Shown piece after piece: positions 27,126-35,297 of a DNA stretch of 64,000 bases. Every line of letters begins with the position of its first letter. The stretch's first letter is position 1. Below the pieces are notes generated by a model. That model was not told where the DNA came from, did no database searches, and saw only the letters and a list, made by a program, of their open reading frames with translations. This stretch comes from Microbacterium paraoxydans. GTDB lineage: Bacteria; Actinomycetota; Actinomycetes; Actinomycetales; Microbacteriaceae. Position numbers and translations under genes: made by a program. The stretch is taken from assembly GCF_018224615.1 (NCBI RefSeq), contig NZ_JAGTUK010000002.1, positions 124,001 to 188,000 of the forward strand. The letters run 5' to 3'.

Positions 27126-28279
27126 GCGTCCCGCCTCACCACGACCACGGTGATGTCGTCGGTGGCGCGGTCGTCGGAGTTCGCCAGTCGCAGCGCCTCC
27201 TGCACGGCGCCGTCCGGGCCGAGGCTGTCGAGCACGCGCTGCACGTGGCCGAACGGGTCGTCCGGGTCGAGCACGTCGAGCAGCCCGTCGCTGCAGCAGA
27301 TGAACGTGTCGCCCGGCTCCAGCGTCGTGGTGACCGACTCGCGGGGGTCGACCACGCCCATGCCCATGCCGAGGGGGAGGTTGGTCGAGCGCAGCGAGGT
27401 CCACGAGCCGTCCGCGCGGATCACGAACGCGAGACTATGGCCCGCGTCGATCACCTCGAGCTCCCCGGTGGACGGCCGCAGCTCGGCGACCACGGCCGTG
27501 ACGAACATCGAGGTGTCGGCGAGGTCGTCCTCCAGCAGCCGGTCGACGTCGGCCACCGCGGCGGTGAGCGAGCGCTCCGGGGCGGTGCGGAGGGATGCGC
27601 GCACGGTCGCCGCCACGAGCGCGGGGCCGGTGCCCTTGCCCATCGCGTCGGCGAGCGTGACCCGCAGGGCGTCGCCATGCCGCGAGAAGTCGTAGTAGTC
27701 GCCGGCGAGTGTGCCGCGGGCGGCGGCGCCGGCGGAGATCGTGTAACCGTCGAGCTCGGGCAGCACGCGGGGCTGGAGGGCGCGCTGCACGATCGCGGCG
27801 TGGTCGACGTCTTCGTCGCGCGCGAGCTCGGTCTGCACCCAGAACGCGAGGTCGCGGAGCAGGTCCTGCTGCGACTCCGTGAGCACGTGGGGCTCGGTGT
27901 CGAGCACGCACAGGGTGCCGATGGGCTCTCCGCCCGGCGCGTGCAGCGGGTGCCCGGCGTAGAACCGCAGGTGCGGGTCGCCCGTGACGAAGGGGTTGTC
28001 GGCGAACAGGTCGGTGGTGCTCGCGTCTTCCACCACGACGGTGCGGTCCTGCGACACCGTGTAGTCGCAGAACGAATCCTGGCGCGGGGCCTCGTTGCCC
28101 CCGAGCCCGATCTGTGTCTTGCGCCACTGCCGGTCGCGGTCGATCAGCGAGACGCTGACCATGGGCACGCCGAACATCTCCTTCGCCAGTCGCGCCACTC
28201 TGTCCACTCGTTCATCGGGTGGTGTGTCAAGGATCCCCAGTTCCTCGAGCGCTGCCTGTCGCCGTCGCTCGTCGAACAT
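27122..28279 (-). CDS. GAF-domain PP2C (SpoIIE/RsbU-like) phosphatase
   Basis: A 385-residue cytoplasmic protein. Residues 10-160 are a GAF sensor (PMVSVSLIDRDRQWRKTQIG, then FYAGHPLHAPGGEPIGTLCVLD). Residues 170-385 are a SpoIIE-type PP2C domain with LAGDYYDF, LADAMGKGTGPAL, VIDAGH, CCSDGLLDV and DDRATDDITVVVVR. It should dephosphorylate the STAS protein, with the GAF domain sensing a small molecule or redox state. First gene of the four-gene operon, translationally coupled to the glycosyltransferase. Confidence 0.92.
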   Translation of the reverse strand: MFDERRRQAALEELGILDTPPDERVDRVARLAKEMFGVPMVSVSLIDRDRQWRKTQIGLGGNEAPRQDSFCDYTVSQDRTVVVEDASTTDLFADNPFVTGDPHLRFYAGHPLHAPGGEPIGTLCVLDTEPHVLTESQQDLLRDLAFWVQTELARDEDVDHAAIVQRALQPRVLPELDGYTISAGAAARGTLAGDYYDFSRHGDALRVTLADAMGKGTGPALVAATVRASLRTAPERSLTAAVADVDRLLEDDLADTSMFVTAVVAELRPSTGELEVIDAGHSLAFVIRADGSWTSLRSTNLPLGMGMGVVDPRESVTTTLEPGDTFICCSDGLLDVLDPDDPFGHVQRVLDSLGPDGAVQEALRLANSDDRATDDITVVVVRRDA

Positions 28280-28364
28280 TGCTCCGCCCCTCCTACGGTC
28301 GCTTTCCGGTCATCCTATGGGGAATATCGGCTGCGTGGTCGGTGCGGATCCTGCGGCGAGGGGA

Positions 28365-28383
28365 GAACCACAGGAAACGGTTC
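28365..28383. promoter_or_regulatory. Inverted repeat upstream of the orphan sugar importer
   Basis: GAACC-N9-GGTTC is a 5-base inverted repeat 194 bases before the permease ATG, in the divergent gap with the phosphatase operon. Candidate operator for either side. Confidence 0.35.
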
Positions 28384-28421
28384 TGCGCAAGCCCAGTGGC
28401 GAAACGCTTCTCCGGTCCTAG

Positions 28422-28443
28422 GGTCCGATTCAAGGATCGGACC
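28422..28443. promoter_or_regulatory. Strong inverted repeat, candidate operator or hairpin
   Basis: GGTCCGAT-N6-ATCGGACC is a perfect 8-base inverted repeat 134 bases before the permease ATG. It could bind a dimeric regulator or fold in a 5' leader. No regulator gene is adjacent. Apart from this and the repeat at 28365, I see nothing in the 297-base gap. Confidence 0.5.
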
Positions 28444-28576
28444 GCCGACTGCGCCTCCCCCGACGCACAGGCAGCGCGGCCGCATCCCCGTCATCCACGG
28501 TGTCCGCGAGAACCGGCACCAGGGTCTCTTCGGCGTGCCCCCGCGCGCCGGATCACCGCACGAAAGGAGGCGAGCG

Positions 28577-29497
28577 ATGGCGCTGAAGCCGCGCACCCGC
28601 GACCGGTACAACCGGCGCGAAGCCATCGCCGGCTATCTGTTCATCTCGCCCTGGATCATCGGCTTCCTGGTGTTCACCGCCGGGGCGATGGTCTACAGCC
28701 TGTACATCTCGTTCAGCAGCTACAACCTCGCCACGAACACCGCCCGCCCGATCGGCATCGACAACTACGCGCACCTGTTCGACGACCCGCGGGTCGGGGT
28801 CGCGCTGGCGAACACCCTGTTCTACGTGGTGATGGCGGTGCCGCTGGAGATCGTGTTCGCGCTGGTGCTGGCGCTGCTGCTGAACCGGGTCGGCCGCGGC
28901 GCCGGGTTCTTCCGGGTGCTGTACTACCTGCCCAAGATGACCCCGGCCGTGGCGACCGCCGCCGTGTTCTTCCTGCTGCTCAACGGCAACTCGGGCGCGG
29001 TGAACCAGTTCCTCCGGCTGTTCGGCATCGAAGGGCCGCAGTGGCTGGTGGACCCGGCGTGGGTGAAGCCCAGCATCGTGCTGATGACGTTGTGGACGGT
29101 CGCAGGCACCATGGTGATCTTCCTCGCGGCGCTGAAGAACGTGCCGGTCGAGCTGTACGAGGTCGCGTCGCTCGACGGGGCCGGGGCCGTGCGCAAGTTC
29201 TTCTCGATCACGCTGCCGATGATCTCCGGCGCGATGTTCTTCAACGTGATCGTGCTGTCGATCGCCGCGTTCCAGATCTTCGACCAGGCGTACCTGTTGT
29301 TCTGGCGCGACCAGAGCAACTCGTCACCCGAGGCGTCGCTGTTCTACGCGATCTACCTGTTCCAGCAGGCGTTCCGGCAGTTCAACTTCGGGTTCGCCGC
29401 GGCGATGGCCTGGCTGCTGTTCGTGATCATCCTGCTCATCACGCTGATCCAGGTGAAGGTCGGCAACCGCTTCGTCTACTACGAGGGAGACCGCTGA
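28577..29497 (+). CDS. CUT1 sugar ABC transporter permease (first)
   Basis: A 306-residue inner-membrane permease (MalF-like) with six TM helices. It shows the YLFISPWIIGFLVFTAGAM start and the EAA loop (ELYEVASLDGAGAVRKFF) that contacts the ATPase. AAAGGAGG lies 6 bases before the ATG. It pairs with the next permease and a lipoprotein to form a carbohydrate importer. No enzyme or regulator gene is linked, so the sugar cannot be named. Confidence 0.93.
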   Translation: MALKPRTRDRYNRREAIAGYLFISPWIIGFLVFTAGAMVYSLYISFSSYNLATNTARPIGIDNYAHLFDDPRVGVALANTLFYVVMAVPLEIVFALVLALLLNRVGRGAGFFRVLYYLPKMTPAVATAAVFFLLLNGNSGAVNQFLRLFGIEGPQWLVDPAWVKPSIVLMTLWTVAGTMVIFLAALKNVPVELYEVASLDGAGAVRKFFSITLPMISGAMFFNVIVLSIAAFQIFDQAYLLFWRDQSNSSPEASLFYAIYLFQQAFRQFNFGFAAAMAWLLFVIILLITLIQVKVGNRFVYYEGDR

Positions 29498-30450
29498 TGT
29501 CGCAGACGCTGCGCCCGGAGCCCGTCGAAGTCGAGCGGGACAAGAGCCCCGGCACGTTCACCACCACCGTTCCCGCGCCGTCGCGGTGGCGGCGACGGCT
29601 GCGGCAGCCGCAGAGCCTCGCGGTCCGCATCGTGTTGAACGTGATCCTGGTGCTGTTCGGGCTGCTGTTCCTGTACCCGTTCGTGTGGCTGATCGCGGCG
29701 AGTCTCAAGCCGCGCGGCGAGGTGTTCGACAACGCCCTCATCCCCAAGACGCTCGTGCCGGAGAACTACGTCGAGGTGTGGAACCAGCTGCCGCTGCTGA
29801 GCTGGATGGGAAACAGCATCGCGATCGCACTGCTCGCCGCGGGCGCGGTGGCGATCTCGAGCTCGATCGTGGCGTTCGGGTTCGCGTACTTCCGCTTCCC
29901 CGGCCGCGGGCTGCTGTTCGGACTCGTGCTGGCGACCATGATGCTGCCCGGCGCGGTGACCATGATCCCGATCTACCTCATCTGGAAGGAGACCGGGCTG
30001 CTGGGCACGTGGGTGCCGCTGTGGGGGATGAACCTGTTCGGCTCCGCGTTCTACATCTTCCTGCAGCGGCAGTTCTTCCTCGGGCTGCCGCGGGAGCTGT
30101 TCGAGGCGGCGCGGCTCGACGGCGTCGGGGCGTGGGGGCTGTTCTGGCGCATCGCGATGCCGCTGTCGATCCCGTCGTTCGTGATCGTGTTCCTGTTCGA
30201 GTTCCAGGCCAGCTGGAACAACCTGCAGGCCGCGCTCATCTACCTCAACGCCGGATCGGTCGACGAGTTCACGGCCCCGCTCGGCATCGCCTACGCCATG
30301 ACGAAGTACAGCCCCACCGCGGGCGGCCACGGCGACTACCAGTACGTCATGGTCGCGTCGCTGCTGGTGACGCTGCCCATGCTCCTCCTCTTCGCCTTCG
30401 GGCAGCGCTACTTCATCGAGGGCGTCGCCACGCAGGGGCGCAAGGGATGA
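29497..30450 (+). CDS. CUT1 sugar ABC transporter permease (second)
   Basis: A 317-residue MalG-like permease with six TM helices after a 40-residue cytoplasmic lead. EAA loop: ELFEAARLDGVGAWGLFWRIAMPLS. The start overlaps the previous stop by one base (TGATG), so translation is coupled. It forms the membrane heterodimer with the preceding permease. Confidence 0.93.
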   Translation: MSQTLRPEPVEVERDKSPGTFTTTVPAPSRWRRRLRQPQSLAVRIVLNVILVLFGLLFLYPFVWLIAASLKPRGEVFDNALIPKTLVPENYVEVWNQLPLLSWMGNSIAIALLAAGAVAISSSIVAFGFAYFRFPGRGLLFGLVLATMMLPGAVTMIPIYLIWKETGLLGTWVPLWGMNLFGSAFYIFLQRQFFLGLPRELFEAARLDGVGAWGLFWRIAMPLSIPSFVIVFLFEFQASWNNLQAALIYLNAGSVDEFTAPLGIAYAMTKYSPTAGGHGDYQYVMVASLLVTLPMLLLFAFGQRYFIEGVATQGRKG

Positions 30451-30479
30451 CAACGCACCATCCAACGAAAGGAGCAGTC

Positions 30480-31841
30480 ATGCGCACCCGCATGCTGGGA
30501 ATCACCGCGGTCGCCGCGGCATCCGTCCTCGTCCTCGCCGGCTGCGGCGGGGGAGGAGGGGGAGAACAGGCCGACGCCGACTTCGGCGCGGAGCCGAGCG
30601 GCACCATGAAGGCGTGGGGCTTCGAGAACGCCGACGACGTGGGCACGTCGCGCATGGACTACGCCGCCGAGCAGCTCGACGGGGTGGAGATCGACCTCGA
30701 CGCGACCGCGTTCGACGCGCAGAAGTTCACCACCCGTATCGCGAGCGGCGAGGTGCCCGACGTGGTGCAGATGGACCGCCGCTACGTCACGACCTACGCC
30801 GCGCAAGACCTCATCATGCCGCTGGACGAGTGCTTCGCCGCGCACGACGTGACCCCGCGCGACCACTGGTACCCGTTCGTGGTCGACGACGTCACCTACG
30901 ACGACGCGGTGTGGGCGGTGCCGCAGTTCTATCAGCCGCCCGCGATCCTGCTGAACAAGGCGGTGCTCGACGAGGCCGGGGTCACGGCGGAGGAGATCGA
31001 CACGTCGCAGCCCGACGTGCTGCTCGGCGCGATCGAGAAGATGTACCAGGAGTCGGGCGGCGTACCGACACGGCTCGGGTTCGACCCGGTCGCGACCGGC
31101 CAGGCCGGGCTGTGGATCCTCGGGATGGGCGGGCAGCTGAACGACGCCGATGGTGCGCCCACCCTGGACGACCCGAGCAACGTCGCCGGGGTGGAGCTGT
31201 TGAAGCAGATCACCGACGCGCAGGGCGGTTTCGCGGCGGTGAAGAGCTTCACGGACTCGTTCGACACGTTCGGCGACCAGAACCAGTTCGTGGCGAAGCA
31301 GGTCGGGGCGCAGGTGAACGCGCAGTGGTACCCCAACGTGCTGAGCCCCTACGCCGACCAGATCCAGCTGGAGGCGGTGCCCTTCCGTGACAGCGACGGC
31401 GAGCCGTTCTCGGTCGCGTCGGGCACGGCGTTCGTGATTCCCGTGGGGGCGAAGAACCCCGCGGCGGCGTGCGCGTGGATGGTGGAGCTCACGTCGGACG
31501 ACGCGTGGATGGCGGCGGGCGACGCGCGGGCGAAGACCCTCGAGGAGGAGGGCGGCATCAACACCGGGCTGTTCACCGGCTCGCCCTCGGCCGATCAGGC
31601 CATCCGGGAGAAGTTCGTCACCGAGAGCGGCAACGCCGGGTTCGACCAGGTGATCTCCACGTACTACGACGTCGTGGACTACGGGAAGTCGTTCGGCTCC
31701 TCGCCCGCGGGGCAGGAGATCCAGAACGAGCTGAACAACGCCATCACCGCGGCGCTGCTCGGCGACAAGTCTCCCGAGGACGCGTTGAAGGATGCGCAGG
31801 ACGCCGCGATGCGCGCCTACGAGAACGCCACGGCCGGCTGA
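30480..31841 (+). CDS. Sugar-binding lipoprotein of the CUT1 importer
   Basis: A 453-residue extracellular lipoprotein. The signal peptide ends in the lipobox LVLAGC (Cys at residue 22), followed by a Gly-rich linker and a family-1 solute-binding fold (FTTRIASGEVPDVVQMD, then late aromatic-rich binding-site segments). AAAGGAG precedes the ATG. Here the binding protein is the last gene, unlike the two other CUT1 operons in this window, where it is first. Ligand unknown. Confidence 0.9.
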   Translation: MRTRMLGITAVAAASVLVLAGCGGGGGGEQADADFGAEPSGTMKAWGFENADDVGTSRMDYAAEQLDGVEIDLDATAFDAQKFTTRIASGEVPDVVQMDRRYVTTYAAQDLIMPLDECFAAHDVTPRDHWYPFVVDDVTYDDAVWAVPQFYQPPAILLNKAVLDEAGVTAEEIDTSQPDVLLGAIEKMYQESGGVPTRLGFDPVATGQAGLWILGMGGQLNDADGAPTLDDPSNVAGVELLKQITDAQGGFAAVKSFTDSFDTFGDQNQFVAKQVGAQVNAQWYPNVLSPYADQIQLEAVPFRDSDGEPFSVASGTAFVIPVGAKNPAAACAWMVELTSDDAWMAAGDARAKTLEEEGGINTGLFTGSPSADQAIREKFVTESGNAGFDQVISTYYDVVDYGKSFGSSPAGQEIQNELNNAITAALLGDKSPEDALKDAQDAAMRAYENATAG

Positions 31842-31854
31842 ACCCCGGAGGGGC

Positions 31855-31884
31855 GTGGGTGGGGGCGGCTTCGCCCCCACCCAC
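31855..31884. terminator. Strong hairpin terminator
   Basis: GTGGGTGGGGGCG pairs perfectly with CGCCCCCACCCAC around a GCTT loop, a 13-base GC stem. It lies 13 bases after the binding-protein stop and 17 bases before the minus-strand gene end at 31902, so it can serve both sides. Confidence 0.85.
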
Positions 31885-31901
31885 GGTTGTGTCGGTGATC
31901 G

Positions 31902-32105
31902 CTAGGAGTGTTCGACAACGGTCGCGACGATCTGCACGATCCCGAACGCGATGAATCCGGCGCCGTTGACGATGATCCCCTTCTCTCCGCGGTGCTCGAA
32001 TGTGTCGGCCACGGGCTGACCGTAGAACCGTCGGAACCACCGCAGGGCGAACCGCAAGAACGCGTGCCTGGCCAGAAGAAGGGCGACTCCGACCGTCACG
32101 ATCAC
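31902..32105 (-). CDS. Small two-TM protein, start unclear (possibly 5'-degraded)
   Basis: From the first usable start (GTG 32105) it encodes 67 residues: the end of a TM helix, LLARHAFLRFALRWFRRF, a short charged loop and a second TM (GAGFIAFGIVQIVATVV). The hydrophobic first helix actually begins about 8 codons upstream (FLGVVIGLV), where no ATG, GTG or TTG exists in frame until far upstream. Either a rare start is used or the true start was lost. It resembles three other small proteins at 33905, 34793 and 35055 in layout. Confidence 0.5.
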   Translation of the reverse strand: MIVTVGVALLLARHAFLRFALRWFRRFYGQPVADTFEHRGEKGIIVNGAGFIAFGIVQIVATVVEHS

Positions 32106-32152
32106 GAGCCCGATGACGACGCCGAGGAACCTTCGACGGTGAGTCCTTTCAC

Positions 32153-32437
32153 CTAGATCGCCGTGAGAAGCAGATGGATCTTGTGCGGAGGAAGCGTGGC
32201 CATCTGCGAAAGGGGAGCGAACCTCCCGCCGCGGACCTCGGAACCGAGGAACGGGCGAAGAAGTCCTCGAGCGATGACGAGATTGACGTTCGTCTCGTAC
32301 CAGCAGATCGATTGCCGGAGTGTGGCTCTCTGAAGCCACGAGTGGACGCACAGCCACGAGAGTGCTGCGAAGGGAACGAGGATCCACAGGAGTACCCCGC
32401 GAATCGAGAGGAAGAGGAACCACCCGAGCGTGCGCAT
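32153..32437 (-). CDS. Small membrane protein, unknown
   Basis: A 94-residue protein. Residues 1-33 are one or two closely spaced hydrophobic helices (LGWFLFLSIRGVLLWILVPFAALSWL), followed by a mostly polar tail. The ATG follows the stop of the upstream gene by 6 bases. It has more A/T in codon third positions than the flanking sugar operons. Part of the minus-strand island; no family recognised. Confidence 0.6.
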   Translation of the reverse strand: MRTLGWFLFLSIRGVLLWILVPFAALSWLCVHSWLQRATLRQSICWYETNVNLVIARGLLRPFLGSEVRGGRFAPLSQMATLPPHKIHLLLTAI

Positions 32438-32443
32438 GGATTC

Positions 32444-32695
32444 TCACCGATCTCCCGTGTCTTCGTTCTTCGTTCTCAACTGTCGACGGAGTCGGCTGAC
32501 AATGACGATAGCCATCAGCAGTCCGGCGACGAAGACAGCGATCAACGCGAAGGCACGATCCCCCGGAACGACGAACACGGCGAGAAGGGACCCGACGATG
32601 TACCAGAAGAAGAACCCGGTCTGCACTCCCTCTCGGAAGAACGCGATCAGCCACGAGCCGATGGAGTGCTTTTCCGCCACCGTGTCACGATCCAT
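32444..32695 (-). CDS. Small membrane protein, unknown
   Basis: An 83-residue protein with two predicted TM helices (residues 21-40 and 46-66), a short acidic-basic cytoplasmic start and a basic tail RLRRQLRTKNED. AGGAGG lies 9 bases before the ATG, a strong SD. Coupled to the 32153 gene downstream. No family recognised. Confidence 0.65.
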   Translation of the reverse strand: MDRDTVAEKHSIGSWLIAFFREGVQTGFFFWYIVGSLLAVFVVPGDRAFALIAVFVAGLLMAIVIVSRLRRQLRTKNEDTGDR

Positions 32696-32786
32696 CTGCC
32701 GCGTCCTCCTTCCGTCGGTCGACGTCACCGTCCCTGCCGAGGGCCAGGTCTGAGACCTCGTCGAGGGTGATTCTCCACGCACGCCA

Positions 32787-33338
32787 TCATCTCCGACGGC
32801 GGCGGGGGCCGCGGCCATCGCCGACACCCGCGCCCACCCAGCGATTGAGGGCCTCCGCGATTCGCCGGGCATCAGCGATCCCGCAGACGGTCGCACGCAA
32901 GGGTATTCGGGTTCCGTTACGAAGCTCTACCTCGACCATGCCGCTCGCCAACCACCCGGTGTCGCTCGGCCACGCAAGGTAGAAGAACAGTCCGCTGTAC
33001 TGGACGTGATGGAACCGAAGAATGCTCGCCCGGTCGTACCCTCGTCGTGAGAACCAGGACCGAACAACGACGGACCGCTGCGTCGGAATCACCCCGGTGA
33101 AGGGCAGTCGCACCCACAGCCACACGGTCAGCACCATGCTCCCGAGCAGCAGCACGGTCACGGGAAGGGGCGCGTGCAGAGGCATCGGCCCGACGAGTGC
33201 GAGAGTGGGGAGAGCCAGCGTGAACACGCTGGCGACCGCGAGTCGACCTGCCCGGCCCGCCCGGCCCGCGGGCGCCTCGTATGACTCTCGCTCACGCACT
33301 GAGCCCGCCCGCACTCGCGCGACAGGATCGAGCGGCAT
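32787..33338 (-). CDS. PH-like domain membrane protein (bPH-type)
   Basis: A 183-residue protein. Two TM helices lie at residues 34-75. A likely bacterial pleckstrin-homology-like domain follows (VVVRSWFSRRGYDRASILRFHHV, then VEVELRNGTRIPLRATVCG and DARRIAEALNRWV), as in other actinobacterial bPH proteins. A basic tail of Arg residues ends it. The ATG overlaps the upstream stop (TGATG). It is a membrane protein with a cytoplasmic domain; function unknown. Confidence 0.65.
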   Translation of the reverse strand: MPLDPVARVRAGSVRERESYEAPAGRAGRAGRLAVASVFTLALPTLALVGPMPLHAPLPVTVLLLGSMVLTVWLWVRLPFTGVIPTQRSVVVRSWFSRRGYDRASILRFHHVQYSGLFFYLAWPSDTGWLASGMVEVELRNGTRIPLRATVCGIADARRIAEALNRWVGAGVGDGRGPRRRRR

Positions 33339-33847
33339 CACGACGAGGAGTCCTGTCCGCCGGCGGCGCGGTGGTTCGCCTCTGTCACCCGCGTCGGATA
33401 CTCCGGGTCGAACGAGAGCAGGTCGCGGTAGCGGCGGTTGGTGAGGAGGCCCGGGTGTCGTCCCTCCACTTCCGCGCGTAGTCGAGAGAGCATCTGATCC
33501 GATGCCTCGACCAGCTCCGATGGCGAGACGGAGGCCGGCCGTTCGCTGTCGTCGGTGACGATCTCGATCCGATTGCCTCGCGGGGTGAAGTGGAGGCACC
33601 GGTCCGATCCGAGGATCTCCAGCGTGTGCGGTTTACCGCGCTGGATCACGTGGGCCGCGTGCGTCATCTGGAGCGCGAAGCCGAGTATCGGCAACCAGCC
33701 CCACCGCATGCTGAGGTCTGCGTCGTCCGTCGTGAGCACGATGTCACCGAGGAAACACCAGTAGCCCAGCGACACGTCGTCGATCCGATCCCACGCCACG
33801 TCGTCTGCGCTCGCGTCCCGGTGTATCCGGTAGTCGAGGGTCAGCAT
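33338..33847 (-). CDS. Hypothetical cytosolic protein, immunity-like
   Basis: A 169-residue soluble protein. The first half looks like a beta-rich domain (VSLGYWCFLGDIVLTTDD, LSMRWGWLPILGFALQM) and the middle carries an HFTPRGNRIEIVTDD strand pair. Charged helices end the protein. GGAAGGG precedes the ATG. The size, single-domain form and neighbours recall immunity proteins of polymorphic toxin systems, but no toxin is in view; that reading is a guess. Confidence 0.6.
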   Translation of the reverse strand: MLTLDYRIHRDASADDVAWDRIDDVSLGYWCFLGDIVLTTDDADLSMRWGWLPILGFALQMTHAAHVIQRGKPHTLEILGSDRCLHFTPRGNRIEIVTDDSERPASVSPSELVEASDQMLSRLRAEVEGRHPGLLTNRRYRDLLSFDPEYPTRVTEANHRAAGGQDSSS

Positions 33848-33904
33848 GGTTCCCTTCCTTTCACGACGGCGAGGCAGTCGGTCATGAGGGTGGAAATTGA
33901 CGTG

Positions 33905-34177
33905 TCACAGAACGACGTTCTGGATCGCGCCGGCGACCCCGGCTGCCGTCATCGCCAGTCCGATACCGATGATGCCGACCCCGACCGTGCCCATCACCCA
34001 CGGCGTCTGCCGACCCGCCGACGCCCGCGCATACCGCTCGCCGAGCATCGACTTCTGCGCGGAGAACATGAACCCGTTGAGACGGGCGCGGTGACGAATC
34101 ACCACAATGCCCAACACGATCACCAGCACCCCGACCAGCAGATTCGGAACGACGGTATCGACACTGATGTCGGGCAT
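33905..34177 (-). CDS. Small two-TM protein
   Basis: A 90-residue protein: TM1 (LLVGVLVIVLGIVVI), then RHRARLNGFMFSAQ and a polar loop, then TM2 (GTVGVGIIGIGLAMTAAGVAGAI). AGGAG lies before the ATG at 34177. Same plan and similar RHR-x-RL and G-x-G-x-x-x-I-G spots as the 35055 gene, so the two are probably divergent paralogues. Confidence 0.65.
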   Translation of the reverse strand: MPDISVDTVVPNLLVGVLVIVLGIVVIRHRARLNGFMFSAQKSMLGERYARASAGRQTPWVMGTVGVGIIGIGLAMTAAGVAGAIQNVVL

Positions 34178-34232
34178 TCTCACCGCTCCTGTCGATGGTG
34201 GAGTTTCTTCCGCCACTGTGGCATGAATCCGC

Positions 34233-34769
34233 TCATGCGGGAAAGGTCCGGCGCGGAGCATCCAACATCCGCTCCGGTGCGGAATACAGCTCGCGGCGTG
34301 AAGCCACATACCGTTCCCAGCGGCGCATCAGAGCATCGATCCCCATTTCCTCTCCCTCCGGTGGCGGCATCCACCTCACCATTCCGAAGATCTCGGGGGG
34401 AAACTCCAGGTCTGCGAGCAGAAGTTCGACGATGCCGAGCACGTCGGCGAATCGGTCTCGATTGTCGTAGAGCCACGCCATGAAAAGGTAGGTCCAGATA
34501 CCCAGGGCACTTCGGTCGCTTTCCTCCGTGGGGGCGGGGACGAGTCGGCTCACCTTCTCCGCGAAGGTCCACTCGTCGGCTGCGGTCAACTCGAAAACCT
34601 CAGGGCGCATCCGCTGACCTTCGCGAATCGCCTGATCCACGACCCGTATCCCCTCGGAAGGGCGAACCCACCCCCTGCGCAAGCCGAGATCCAACTCGGG
34701 CAGCGTCATCCGTGACCGGCGGGAGATGTCATCGCCACCCAGATCGATGCTGAGGAGGTCGTCGCTCAT
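34233..34769 (-). CDS. Hypothetical cytosolic protein (DUF2247-like)
   Basis: A 178-residue soluble, mostly helical protein. The part from FELTAADEWTFAEKV through IWTYLFMAWLYDNR to FADVLGIVELLLADLEFPPE resembles DUF2247, a family found near bacterial toxins and immunity genes; the match is from memory and moderate. AGAGGAG lies 5 bases before the ATG. In the middle of the island. Confidence 0.6.
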   Translation of the reverse strand: MSDDLLSIDLGGDDISRRSRMTLPELDLGLRRGWVRPSEGIRVVDQAIREGQRMRPEVFELTAADEWTFAEKVSRLVPAPTEESDRSALGIWTYLFMAWLYDNRDRFADVLGIVELLLADLEFPPEIFGMVRWMPPPEGEEMGIDALMRRWERYVASRRELYSAPERMLDAPRRTFPA

Positions 34770-34792
34770 GGCGCTCCTCTCACTCTCTGCGG

Positions 34793-35050
34793 TCATGCCA
34801 GTACTCGAAACAACCCCAGGGTCAACAGGGCGCCACCGAAGAACAGGTACCCGGTTGCGATGACGATGATGGCGCGCATCCGCGGCATCCTCCGGGAGAC
34901 CTCCCGCGGGGAGAGCTGCTCCTCGCTCAGAACAACGGCGTAGCGTGCGCGTACGAACCTGAGCAGGCGCTTTCGTGTCAGGAGCATGATGGCTCCCGCC
35001 AGGAGGATGGCGATGCCACTGGCGATACACGCCACCGTGAACGTGTGCAT
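34793..35050 (-). CDS. Small two-TM protein
   Basis: An 85-residue protein: TM1 (CIASGIAILLAGAIMLL), TRKRLLRFVRARY, a polar loop with EEQLSPREVSRR, then TM2 (IIVIATGYLFFGGALLTLG). The ATG at 35050 lies 4 bases after the stop of the upstream gene; an in-frame TTG at 35080 would overlap it. Same layout as the other two-TM genes of the island but with little sequence identity. Confidence 0.6.
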   Translation of the reverse strand: MHTFTVACIASGIAILLAGAIMLLTRKRLLRFVRARYAVVLSEEQLSPREVSRRMPRMRAIIVIATGYLFFGGALLTLGLFRVLA

Positions 35051-35054
35051 TCCC

Positions 35055-35297
35055 TCACACCCGCACGAACACGCCCGCAAGGAGTGCGATGACCCCGAAT
35101 GCGATCATTGCGATGCCGCACGCGCCCACCCACGCGGCGCTGCCCCGTTTGGCGACCTCGCGGCCCGGGGCACCACCGAGGGCGCGATTGGCGTCCGCGG
35201 TGATATCGAAGAGCCTTTGACGGTGGCGCACCACGAGGGGGCCGAAAACGAGGAGGATGACCCCCAACCCGAGCGAGAAGTAGTTATCCGCAGTCAT
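35055..35297 (-). CDS. Small two-TM protein
   Basis: An 80-residue protein: TM1 (YFSLGLGVILLVFGPLVV), then RHRQRLFDITADANRALG and a polar loop, then TM2 (WVGACGIAMIAFGVIALLAGVFV). The ATG overlaps the stop of the upstream gene as TGATG. Closest in pattern to the 33905 gene. Confidence 0.65.
   Translation of the reverse strand: MTADNYFSLGLGVILLVFGPLVVRHRQRLFDITADANRALGGAPGREVAKRGSAAWVGACGIAMIAFGVIALLAGVFVRV

Noticed and set aside
24427..28279. Ordinary sigma-B type stress module
   Set aside because: No sigma factor gene is present, and a membrane glycosyltransferase is coupled within the operon.
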